12,888 nucleotides of DNA from an uncultured Desulfobacteraceae bacterium (GTDB lineage Bacteria; Desulfobacterota; Desulfobacteria; Desulfobacterales; UBA2174): contig CALJLV010000091.1 in the NCBI GenBank assembly GCA_937982505.1, positions 1-12,888 on the forward strand, in the 5' to 3' direction. Positions 1 to 6,553 of the stretch are shown one piece after another. Both the position numbers and the translations under genes were made by a program. The notes below the pieces were generated by a model. That model did no database searches, was not told the DNA's origin, and worked only from the letters and a program-made list of their open reading frames with translations. Position 1 is the first letter of the stretch. The number at the start of each line of letters is the position of its first letter.

Positions 1-47
1 GACCACCGAGATCTACACTCTTTCCCTACACGACGCTCTTCCGATCT
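1..47 (+). other. Illumina P5/TruSeq universal adapter (artefact)
   Basis: The first 47 bases match the standard Illumina P5/TruSeq universal adapter lacking its first 11 bases, and end in the diagnostic GCTCTTCCGATCT. This is library construction sequence, not genomic DNA, and should be trimmed. The insert begins at 48. Confidence 0.98.
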
Positions 48-234
48 ACATAATTATTCATACCCTTATAAAAAGTGCCTAAGTCTGTCAAGCACTAAGG
101 GATTTCCCTATTTTCGAGTATGCTGCAAACCGTTTGGCGTTCATCTTCGAGGATTCCGCCGATCCGCCGCGGTCACCTTGCCCGGCATCCATCGCGCTTG
201 ACGCTTCGGCGCTGAACGACGTAAATCTTTTTCA
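48..234. other. Upstream region of the sigma factor gene, AT-richer leader
   Basis: These 187 bases hold no convincing gene. Bases 48 to about 125 are clearly richer in A+T than the rest of the window. They contain two small dyads: AGTGC (74-78) facing GCACT (92-96) across 13 bases, and AGGGA (98-102) facing TCCCT (105-109) across 2 bases. These could be operator half-sites, but short dyads also occur by chance. The true upstream neighbour, possibly a divergent gene, is lost at the contig end. Confidence 0.5.
198..226 (+). promoter_or_regulatory. Weak candidate promoter for the sigma factor gene
   Basis: TTGACG (198-203) is followed after 17 bases by GTAAAT (221-226). Transcription would begin at about 233-235, on the ATG itself. 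That would give a leaderless mRNA, which agrees with the lack of a Shine-Dalgarno sequence before the ATG. The -10 match is poor, so this is only a candidate. Confidence 0.25.
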
Positions 235-774
235 ATGGACCCCGACCCCATCCCCACCCTGGTGCGCCACATCCTGAACGGCCGGACGGATCTTTTCGCC
301 GAGCTGGTGGGCCAGTTCCAGACGCCGATCTATAATCTGGCGCTGCGCATGACCGGTTCGGCCGCCGACGCGGCTGATCTGACCCAGGACACCTTCGTGC
401 GCGCCTGGATCCATCTGGACAAGTACGATCCCCGGAAAAAATTCTTCACCTGGCTCTACACCCTGTCCCTCAATCTGATCCGCAACCATCTGAGAAAGCG
501 GGCTTCTTGCCTGGCTCCGGCCCATGAGCCCGCCGCGGTCTCCCTGGCCCTCGATCCGGCCCAGGCCCTGGCGTCCAGGCAGGAGGCCGGCCGGATTCAA
601 CAGCTGCTGCTGCGCCTGCCCGAGGATCAGCGCGAGGCCCTCTGGCTGCGCTTCTTCAGCGATCTGTCCTACAGCGAGGTGGCCGCCATCCTGGGTGTCT
701 CCCCCAGCGGCGCCAAGATGCGCGTCAGCCGGGGCCTGAGGCGCCTGCGGGTCCTGGTCCAAGATGAAGATTGA
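235..774 (+). CDS. RNA polymerase sigma factor, ECF (sigma-70 family)
   Basis: A 179-residue ECF-type sigma factor, which directs core RNA polymerase to a specific promoter set. Region 2 covers about residues 20-90, with the DLTQDTFVRAW core-binding helix (48-58) and the aromatic, basic segment FFTWLYTLSLNLIRNHLRK (70-88). A short linker leads to region 4 (118-172), whose helix-turn-helix lies around SYSEVAAILGVSPSGAKMRVSR. The length is usual for the family and there are no extra domains. ATG 235 is the only sensible start: the frame is closed by TGA at 199 and no other start codon lies between. No Shine-Dalgarno sequence precedes it. No anti-sigma gene follows; the next gene lies on the opposite strand and overlaps this one by 50 bases at the 3' end. 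Any cognate regulator is upstream of the contig or elsewhere. Family assignment is firm; the regulon is unknown. Confidence 0.93.
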   Translation: MDPDPIPTLVRHILNGRTDLFAELVGQFQTPIYNLALRMTGSAADAADLTQDTFVRAWIHLDKYDPRKKFFTWLYTLSLNLIRNHLRKRASCLAPAHEPAAVSLALDPAQALASRQEAGRIQQLLLRLPEDQREALWLRFFSDLSYSEVAAILGVSPSGAKMRVSRGLRRLRVLVQDED

Positions 775-2080
775 TGCGGGCGGCGATTCGCCGGATTTCC
801 GCCATCAGCTCCGACAGGTCGGCGGTTTGCAGGGCGCGCCCCTGCACCACGGGCTCCCCGTCGATAAAGACATGGTCCACATCGGCCCCGGTGGCGGCGT
901 AGACCACGCTGGCGGCCGGATGGTAGACCGGCACGAGGTGGGGCCGGTCGGCGGCCAGGACGATGATATCGGCCCGCTTTCCCGGTTCCAGGGAGCCGAT
1001 CTCGCCCGCCAGCCCGATGGCCCGGGCCCCGCCGATGGTGGCCATTTCCACCACCTGGCGGGCGTTGAGCAGGCCGGGGCGGCCGCTGGCCGCCCCGGGC
1101 AGCTTGGCGGCCGTGTCCATCTCCCGCAGCAGGTCGAGATCGTTGTTGCTGGCGCACCCGTCGGTGCCTAACCCCACCGTGACCCCGGCCGCCAGCAGGG
1201 CCGGAACGGGCGCGATCCCGGCCGCCAGCTTCATGTTGCTCTGGGGGTTGTGGGAGACCGCGACCCGGCGGCGGGCCAGAATCCGCATATCGGCCTCGTC
1301 CAGCCAGACCGCATGCACTGCCAGGGTCCGCCCCTCCCAGATTCCCAGATCCTCGAGCCGGGCCACCGGCGACCGATGGTGGGCCTGGAGGCTGGCGCGC
1401 CGTTCGCCCTCGGTTTCGGCCACATGGATCTGAAGCAGGCACCCGTCCCGGCGGGCCGCCTCCCGGGCGCGCCGCAGGGTCTTTTCGCCGCAGGTGTAGG
1501 GCGAGTGGCAGAAGATCGACGGGGCAATCCGCTCGCAGCGCCCCTGCCAGGAGGACACGAAATCCCGGGCCGCGTCCACGTTGCGCGCGGGATCGGGGAC
1601 TCCCGGGGCCGGAAAATCGATCACCCCCTGGCCCACCACGGCCCTCAGTCCCATGGCGGCCGCCGCTTCGGCCACCTGATCGGCCAGAAAATAGCCGTCG
1701 CAGCAGCAGGTGGTGCCCCCGAGCAGCAGTTCGGCGCAGGCCAGGCGGGTTCCCCAGTGGACCGATTCAGGGGTGATGTGGCGCGCTTCGGCCGGAAAGA
1801 TGCGCTCCTGGAGCCATTCCATGAGGGGCAGGTCGTCGGCCAGGCCGCGAAAGAGAATCATGGGCAGGTGGGTGTGGGTATTGACCAGTCCGGGCATGAC
1901 GATGCCCCCCCGGGCGTCGACGGTTTCCGCGGCCGCCGGCAGCGGCTCGGCCGCCGTCCAGGGCCCCACGTAAACGATGCGCCCGGCGCGCACGGCCACC
2001 ATTCCGGGCCGGTGGATGGCAAAGGCCGCATCGACCGCCAGAATGATTCCGTTGTAGATCAGCAGGTCGCAAGGGGGCAT
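725..2080 (-). CDS. Amidohydrolase, MTA/SAH deaminase (MtaD/TrzA-ATZ) family, copy 1
   Basis: A 451-residue metal-dependent deaminase of the amidohydrolase superfamily, close to 5-methylthioadenosine/S-adenosylhomocysteine deaminases. These enzymes replace the adenine 6-amino group by oxygen, giving an inosine-type nucleoside and ammonia. The metal-site residues are all present: H69 and H71 in VNTHTH, H219 with E222 in QIHVAETE, H246 in LAVHAVWL and D307 in GTDGCASNNDLD. The family block FRGLADDLPLMEWL (77-90) is intact. An odd detail is three consecutive cysteines (125-127) where the paralog reads CFAD. The C-terminus ends in a Gly/Pro-rich tail lying inside the region antisense to the sigma factor gene. 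The start at 2080 aligns with the second copy's N-terminus; its Shine-Dalgarno is weak. It is divergent from copy 2. A relative acting on another aminopurine or triazine substrate cannot be excluded. Confidence 0.88.
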   Translation of the reverse strand: MPPCDLLIYNGIILAVDAAFAIHRPGMVAVRAGRIVYVGPWTAAEPLPAAAETVDARGGIVMPGLVNTHTHLPMILFRGLADDLPLMEWLQERIFPAEARHITPESVHWGTRLACAELLLGGTTCCCDGYFLADQVAEAAAAMGLRAVVGQGVIDFPAPGVPDPARNVDAARDFVSSWQGRCERIAPSIFCHSPYTCGEKTLRRAREAARRDGCLLQIHVAETEGERRASLQAHHRSPVARLEDLGIWEGRTLAVHAVWLDEADMRILARRRVAVSHNPQSNMKLAAGIAPVPALLAAGVTVGLGTDGCASNNDLDLLREMDTAAKLPGAASGRPGLLNARQVVEMATIGGARAIGLAGEIGSLEPGKRADIIVLAADRPHLVPVYHPAASVVYAATGADVDHVFIDGEPVVQGRALQTADLSELMAEIRRIAARINLHLGPGPAGASGPG

Positions 2081-2156
2081 GGATTGCTTCTACCGTTCTT
2101 CGAAGCCCGTGTCCATGCGGCACGAGGGTGTTTTCCGGTGATCCGTCGCAGGCACC

Positions 2157-2186
2157 TTGACCCCGGGGCCGCCGATTGGATATGGA
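2157..2186 (+). promoter_or_regulatory. Candidate promoter for the second deaminase gene
   Basis: TTGACC (2157-2162) is followed after 18 bases by TATGGA (2181-2186). Transcription would start near 2193, downstream of the possible earlier starts at 2176 and 2182, which favours ATG 2257. The -10 is only a partial match. A 14-base perfect palindrome (2213-2226, CGGGCCGCGGCCCG) follows in the presumed leader. Confidence 0.35.
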
Positions 2187-2256
2187 TACGGCGTCGATTC
2201 CCCTGCGTTCACCGGGCCGCGGCCCGCCTCCCCTTCTTGCGAAAGGCCAGCACCTC

Positions 2257-3576
2257 ATGCCCGCGCCAGAACTGATCCTCCACAACGGCACCGTCCTGAC
2301 CATGGACGCCGGGGCCACGATCCACCCCCGGGGGCATGTGATCGTGCGCCATGGAACCATCACGGCCGTGGGGCCGGGAGATCCGCCCGCCCGCCAAGGC
2401 CAGTGCCTGGATGCCCAGGGCGGCTTGATCCTGCCCGGCCTGGTCAACGCCCACACCCATGCCGCCATGACGCTCTTTCGCGGGCTGGCCGACGACCTGC
2501 CCCTGATGGAGTGGCTCGAAAACTACATATTTCCGGTGGAAGCGCGCCTGGATCCCGATTCGGTCCACACCGGCGCCCGGCTGGCCTGCGCCGAGATGAT
2601 CCGCTCGGGGACCACCTGCTTTGCCGACATGTACCTGTTCGCCCACGAGGTGGCCCGGGCGGCCCACGATTGCGGCCTGCGGGCCGTGGTGGGCGAAGTC
2701 CTCTACGATTTTCCCTCGCCCAGCTACGGCCCCCTGGAAGCCGGTTTCGCCTGCACCCGCCGGCTCATCGAAGCCTGGCGGGACGATCCACTGATCTCGG
2801 TGGCGGTCCAGCCCCACGCCCTGTACACCTGCGCCCCGGATCTGCTCCGGGAGGCCGGCCGCATGGCCCGCCGCTACGGGGTGCCGCTGATCCTGCACCT
2901 TTGCGAAACGCGCAGCGAAACGCGCCAGATCGTGGAGCGCTACGGCCTGCGGCCGGTGGCCCATCTCGACCGCCTGGGGCTGCTGGACGCCAATCTCATC
3001 GCCGATCACGCCATCTGGCTGACCCCGGAGGAGATCGACCTGCTGGCCCGGCGGGGCGTGCGCGTGGCCCACTGCGCCGAGAGCAACATGAAACTCGCCT
3101 CGGGCGTGGCCCCTGTGCCCGAGCTGCTGGCCGCCGGGGTGGCGGTGGGGCTGGGCACCGACGGGTGCGCCAGCAACAACGACCTGGATCTGTTCGGCGA
3201 AATGGACACCGTGGCCAAGCTCCACAAGGTCCACCGCCTGGACCCCACCGTTTTGGGGGCCGAGACGGTTCTGCACCTGGCCACCATGGGCGGGGCCCGG
3301 GTCCTGGGAGTGGCCGACCGCATCGGCAGCCTGGAGCCGGGCAAGCGCGCCGACATCATCGTGGTCGATACCCGCCAGCCCCATCTGACCCCTCTTTACC
3401 ATCCGGTCTCCCATCTGGTCTACGCGGCCCGGGGGGCCGACGTGCGCCACACGGTGATCGACGGGCGCGTGGTGATGCGCGACCGGCGCCTGTTGACCAT
3501 CGATCTGGAAGAGCTGCTGGAAAAGGTCCGGGCCAAGGCCGACCGGGTCCGGTCGTGGCTGCCTGCGCGCAAATGA
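2257..3576 (+). CDS. mtaD: 5-methylthioadenosine/S-adenosylhomocysteine deaminase family amidohydrolase, copy 2
   Basis: A 439-residue amidohydrolase with a full MtaD signature. Expected role: hydrolytic deamination of methylthioadenosine, S-adenosylhomocysteine or adenosine to the inosine-type product, in the cytoplasm. Metal and catalytic residues are H66 and H68 (VNAHTH), H214 with E217 (LHLCETRS), H241 (HAIWL) and D302 (GTDGCASNNDLD). The PHALYTC motif (186-192) and FRGLADDLPLMEWL (74-87) are also present. ATG 2257 is chosen because AAAGG lies 10 bases upstream, it aligns with the start of copy 1, and the extra 27 residues of a 2176 start look like untranslated sequence. It is a clear paralog of copy 1, head-to-head across 176 bases, so the pair may share regulation while differing in substrate. 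Downstream it converges on the purine nucleoside phosphorylase. Family assignment is strong; exact substrate is inferred. Confidence 0.9.
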   Translation: MPAPELILHNGTVLTMDAGATIHPRGHVIVRHGTITAVGPGDPPARQGQCLDAQGGLILPGLVNAHTHAAMTLFRGLADDLPLMEWLENYIFPVEARLDPDSVHTGARLACAEMIRSGTTCFADMYLFAHEVARAAHDCGLRAVVGEVLYDFPSPSYGPLEAGFACTRRLIEAWRDDPLISVAVQPHALYTCAPDLLREAGRMARRYGVPLILHLCETRSETRQIVERYGLRPVAHLDRLGLLDANLIADHAIWLTPEEIDLLARRGVRVAHCAESNMKLASGVAPVPELLAAGVAVGLGTDGCASNNDLDLFGEMDTVAKLHKVHRLDPTVLGAETVLHLATMGGARVLGVADRIGSLEPGKRADIIVVDTRQPHLTPLYHPVSHLVYAARGADVRHTVIDGRVVMRDRRLLTIDLEELLEKVRAKADRVRSWLPARK

Positions 3577-3666
3577 GAGGGGATCGGCGCCAGGGGCGTC
3601 CGGATTTCACCCCGTCTGACCGGAAGGGACTCAAGAACCTCGGGCTGCAGCGCACTGCATTCGGAT

Positions 3667-3688
3667 AAAAAGCTGGCGCCTCAGCGCC
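3667..3688 (-). terminator. Probable Rho-independent terminator of the phosphorylase gene
   Basis: On the minus strand, directly after the TGA at 3691-3689, the arms GGCGC and GCGCC (3688-3684 and 3679-3675) enclose a 4-base loop. Three bases later there is a run of five T (3671-3667). The stem is short but GC-only and the T-run is well placed. On the plus strand the hairpin has no T-tract, so it serves the minus-strand gene. Confidence 0.5.
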
Positions 3689-4510
3689 TCACAGGGCCGC
3701 GATGACCCCTTCGATCAGGGCCGCCAGGCGCGGGGCCGCGGCGTTGGCCACGGCCACGATTTCCTCCAGGGTGGCCGGCACCGGCCGGTCCGGGTCGTTG
3801 ACGTTGGTGATGGTGGAAAGGCCCAGGACCCGCATGCCGGCATGGGCCGCCGCAATGGCCTCCATCACGGTGGAAAACCCCACCGCCTGGGCGCCGATGG
3901 TTTTTAGAAACCGCACCTCGGCGGGTGTCTCCAGGGAGGGGCCGCGCAATCCGGCGTAGACCCCCTGGCGCAGTGGCGCGCCCCCGGCCCGGGCGCTTTC
4001 CAGGGCCGCGGCTCCCATCGCGGGATCGTAGACCCGGGACAGATCCGGAAACCGCGGCCCCCAGCGGTCCTCGTTGGGCCCGCATAAGGGATTGGCGCCG
4101 GTGAGGTTGAGATGATCGCGGATCAGCATGAGGTCGCCCGGAGCAAAATCCGGATCGAGCCCGCCGGCGGCGTTGGTGAGGATCAGGCAGGAAACGCCCA
4201 GTTCTTGCAGGACCCGTACCGGAAAGGTCACTTCCAGGGGGTCGTACCCCTCGTAAAGGTGGAAGCGGCCCTGGAAAGCCGCCAGCATGCGTCCGGCCAC
4301 CCGTCCCAGGGAGAGGCGGCCGGCATGACCGGCCACGGTGGGTCGGGCAAAATGGGGCAGATCTGGGTACTCGAGGTGAACGGGGGCCGCCATCCCGGGG
4401 ACTCCGCCCCCCAGACCGGTGCCGCAGATGAGGCCGATTTCGGGCCGTACGGCCTGGCGTTCACGGATATGGGCCGCCGCTTGGGCCGCCAGGAGTGTGT
4501 AGTGGATCAT
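3689..4510 (-). CDS. Purine nucleoside phosphorylase (trimeric, PNP/MTAP family)
   Basis: A 273-residue phosphorylase that cleaves purine nucleosides with phosphate to base plus (deoxy)ribose-1-phosphate. Family motifs in order: CGTGLGG phosphate loop (29-35), GRFHLYEGYDPLEVTFPVRV (81-100) with H84 and E87, TNAAGGLDP..PGDLMLIRDHLNL (112-136), GPSLETPAEVR (190-200), and STVMEAIAAAH followed by STITN. E198 and N236 match the Glu/Asn pair that binds 6-oxopurines in human-type PNP; MTA phosphorylases carry Asp at the Asn position. Inosine-type substrates are therefore predicted, exactly what the neighbouring deaminases would make. Start 4510 has GGAGG 9 bases upstream and gives the usual family length; an upstream extension to 4702 reads as non-conserved, arginine-rich sequence. 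It is divergent from the deacetylase-like gene. Whether it also takes methylthioinosine cannot be read from sequence. Confidence 0.92.
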   Translation of the reverse strand: MIHYTLLAAQAAAHIRERQAVRPEIGLICGTGLGGGVPGMAAPVHLEYPDLPHFARPTVAGHAGRLSLGRVAGRMLAAFQGRFHLYEGYDPLEVTFPVRVLQELGVSCLILTNAAGGLDPDFAPGDLMLIRDHLNLTGANPLCGPNEDRWGPRFPDLSRVYDPAMGAAALESARAGGAPLRQGVYAGLRGPSLETPAEVRFLKTIGAQAVGFSTVMEAIAAAHAGMRVLGLSTITNVNDPDRPVPATLEEIVAVANAAAPRLAALIEGVIAAL

Positions 4511-4615
4511 CGCTTGTGGCCTCCGGAAGTGGGCGCAAGCCAGCATCGACGGTGTTCCCGGTTCTCGGGGCCGGTCCTCGATTCCGGCTGCAGGGCGCCG
4601 CGCCGCACGGCGTGA

Positions 4616-4627
4616 TTGCGCGCGCAA
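4616..4627. promoter_or_regulatory. Perfect 12-base palindrome between divergent genes
   Basis: TTGCGCGCGCAA is a perfect palindrome lying between the phosphorylase start (4510) and the deacetylase-like start (4741), upstream of both. Its place in a divergent intergenic region makes it a possible operator. No regulator gene is adjacent, and GC palindromes arise easily in GC-rich DNA. Confidence 0.3.
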
Positions 4628-4657
4628 GGTCCGTTCCCGCCTGAGTCCGGCCCTCTG

Positions 4658-4687
4658 TTGCCCGCCGCAGTGGTTTGCGGTTATCAT
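4658..4687 (+). promoter_or_regulatory. Candidate promoter for the deacetylase-like/GNAT pair
   Basis: TTGCCC (4658-4663) is followed after 18 bases by TATCAT (4682-4687), a five-of-six match to the -10 consensus. Transcription would start near 4694, leaving a leader of about 47 bases before ATG 4741. This rules against the earlier TTG at 4675 as translation start. Confidence 0.42.
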
Positions 4688-4740
4688 GTCCCGGCGTTTC
4701 ATGGCAACTCCTTCTCACCCGGATGGAGAGGCGAGGTCCG

Positions 4741-5931
4741 ATGGTTCCCCCGGCGTCCGATTCTTCCAGGCGCGAGCCTCCGCTGCCGGCCCCGCGGCGC
4801 ACCGGCGTGGTTACCGATCCGCGCTGCGCCGGCCATTGCATGGGGCCCGATGAACCCGAGTGCCCCGCGCGGCTGGAGGTCCTGCAGGATCTGCTGCGGG
4901 AACCGCAATGGCGGGGGCGGCTGGTGGAGATCGAGGCCCGAATGGCGGACCGCGAAACCCTGGAGCGGGTCCACGCCCCTTCGTACATCCGGCGCCTGGA
5001 GGCCACTGCCGGGGCTCCCTCGGTCCGGCTGGACCCCGACACCTGCACCTCGCCCGACTCCCATCAGGCCGCCCTGCTGGCCGCCGGCGGGCTCTGCCGG
5101 GCCATCGCCCAGGTCCATACCGGAACCGTGGCCAACGCCTTCGCCCTGGTGCGCCCGCCGGGGCACCATGCCGAGCGGGCGGCGGCCAAGGGGTTTTGCC
5201 TCTACAACAACGTGGCCGTCGGGGCGCGCTTCGCCCAGAGCCGGCTCGGGCTGGAGCGGGTCCTCATCGTGGACTGGGACCTGCACCATGGCAACGGCAC
5301 CCAGGACTGCTTCGAGGACGATCCGTCGGTGCTCTTTTTCTCCACCCACCAGGCCTTCGCCTACCCGCATAGCGGCCGGCGCCGGCAGGTGGGCCGGGGC
5401 GCCGGACGGGGCTTTACCATCAACGTGCCCCTGCTTCCCGGCTTCGGCGACGGCGAGTACCTGGCCATCTTCGAGGCCCTGCTCAGGCCGGTGGCCGCGG
5501 AATTTGCGCCGGACCTGGTGCTGGTGAGCGCCGGTTTCGACATCCACGGGGCCGACCCTCTGGGCGGGATGCGGGTCACTCCCGAGGGGTTTGCGGCCCT
5601 GACGCGCCTTCTGATGGACATCGCCGACCAGTCCTGCGGCGGCCGGCTGGTGCTGACGCTGGAGGGAGGCTATGGCCTGGAGGGGCTGCGCGCCTCGGTG
5701 CGGGCCGTGCTCGAGGAGTTGGCCGGCCTGCGCAGCACCGACCCGGGTCCCCTGATGACCGCCGCCGCCCGGTCCCGGGCGGCCTACGCCGTCTGGCGGG
5801 TCCGTAGCGTCCAGCGCCGGTACTGGACGGGGTTGGATCGACCGGATGGACAGCCCCCCGGCGCCGATCTGTCCTGGGGCTCACGCCTGCGCGGCTGGTT
5901 GGCCTATGCTGGCGCCTATTTTCGCAGTTGA
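4741..5931 (+). CDS. Histone deacetylase family protein (class II-like amidohydrolase)
   Basis: A 396-residue zinc-dependent deacetylase of the arginase/HDAC fold. Bacterial members include acetylpolyamine amidohydrolases and AcuC-like proteins. The catalytic His pair is H142-H143 in RPPGHHAE. Zinc ligands are D180 and H182 in DWDLHHGNGT and D267 in SAGFDIHGADPLGG. The transition-state tyrosine is Y311 in EGGYGLEG. All key residues are present, so it should be active. ATG 4741 is preferred because GGAGAGG sits 9 bases upstream; ATG 4723 and TTG 4675 are in frame but less well placed. The last 60 or so residues are a basic, Trp/Arg-rich tail beyond the core fold. The next gene, a GNAT acetyltransferase, begins 43 bases later on the same strand. 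The substrate could be an acetylated amine or acetyl-lysine; the sequence does not decide. Confidence 0.93.
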   Translation: MVPPASDSSRREPPLPAPRRTGVVTDPRCAGHCMGPDEPECPARLEVLQDLLREPQWRGRLVEIEARMADRETLERVHAPSYIRRLEATAGAPSVRLDPDTCTSPDSHQAALLAAGGLCRAIAQVHTGTVANAFALVRPPGHHAERAAAKGFCLYNNVAVGARFAQSRLGLERVLIVDWDLHHGNGTQDCFEDDPSVLFFSTHQAFAYPHSGRRRQVGRGAGRGFTINVPLLPGFGDGEYLAIFEALLRPVAAEFAPDLVLVSAGFDIHGADPLGGMRVTPEGFAALTRLLMDIADQSCGGRLVLTLEGGYGLEGLRASVRAVLEELAGLRSTDPGPLMTAAARSRAAYAVWRVRSVQRRYWTGLDRPDGQPPGADLSWGSRLRGWLAYAGAYFRS

Positions 5932-5974
5932 ACCGGACGGCGTTTTACCCGAACCAAAGGATCGAACGCTTCCC

Positions 5975-6553
5975 ATGGCCCCCTTTCGTGATGCCATCCG
6001 CCATCTGGCCGAAAAGATGCAGACCTGCGACGAGTGGCTCGAACTGAGCCGGGACCTGGGCGAACCGATCTTCCCCGGAGCGGCGCCCGAGGGCCTCCGG
6101 ATGCGTTGGGCCGAAAAGTCTGATCTGTTCGCCATCAACGCCCTGCAAGGCTTCGTCAAGGAGACCGACTTCATGGAGGCCGCCTTGCAAAAGGGGGACC
6201 GCTGCCTCTTACTTGATGACCCGGACGGCCTCCGGGCCTTTGCCTGGGTCACCTTCCGCGATTTCCGCCTGGCCCTCTGGTATACCCTGACGCTGGATTC
6301 CGGAACCTGCTACCTGGTCTATATCTACGTGCATCCGGCCCTGGGCGGCCGCGGGATCGGGTCGTTTCTGCTCGGATCCCTGATGGCGGCGGTGCGCGAC
6401 CAGGGGGGGCGCGAGATGATTTCGGGGATGTACAGCGACTGGGAGGCCTCCCTGCGCATGCACCTGCGCATGGGCTTTCGCATCCGGCGCCGCCTGCGCC
6501 AGTGCCGGGTGCTGCAGATCTTTCCGACCCCGCCCAAAGATATGGAAATATAG
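5975..6553 (+). CDS. GNAT family N-acetyltransferase
   Basis: A 192-residue GNAT fold protein that would transfer acetyl from acetyl-CoA to an amine. The acetyl-CoA loop is VHPALGGRGIGSFLL (119-133), with the GGRGIG pyrophosphate-binding turn at 124-129. It is preceded by the strand CYLVYIYV and followed by a helix and the YSDWEASLRMHLRMGFR motif near the C-terminus. The first strand starts around LRMRWAEKSD (41-50), after about 40 residues of helical N-terminus. ATG 5975 is chosen with a distant AAAGGA upstream; ATG 5906 and a 5846 start are in frame but overlap the deacetylase-like gene. It is probably co-transcribed with that gene. The substrate is unknown; adjacency to a deacetylase suggests antagonistic or recycling roles (inference). 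Confidence 0.85.
   Translation: MAPFRDAIRHLAEKMQTCDEWLELSRDLGEPIFPGAAPEGLRMRWAEKSDLFAINALQGFVKETDFMEAALQKGDRCLLLDDPDGLRAFAWVTFRDFRLALWYTLTLDSGTCYLVYIYVHPALGGRGIGSFLLGSLMAAVRDQGGREMISGMYSDWEASLRMHLRMGFRIRRRLRQCRVLQIFPTPPKDMEI

Noticed and set aside
2157..3668. Plus-strand frame of about 500 codons overlapping the second deaminase
   Set aside because: It is out of frame with the deaminase and Arg/Pro/Gly-rich; the MtaD frame carries all the conserved residues.
3587..3680. Long-range inverted repeat GGCGCCAG/CTGGCGCC between the convergent deaminase and phosphorylase genes
   Set aside because: The arms are short and each contains the self-complementary GGCGCC, so chance pairing is likely; the local hairpin with the T-run explains the site better.
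4511..4702. N-terminal extension of the phosphorylase to a start at 4702
   Set aside because: The added residues are Arg-rich and unlike the family, while ATG 4510 has GGAGG at good spacing and gives normal length.
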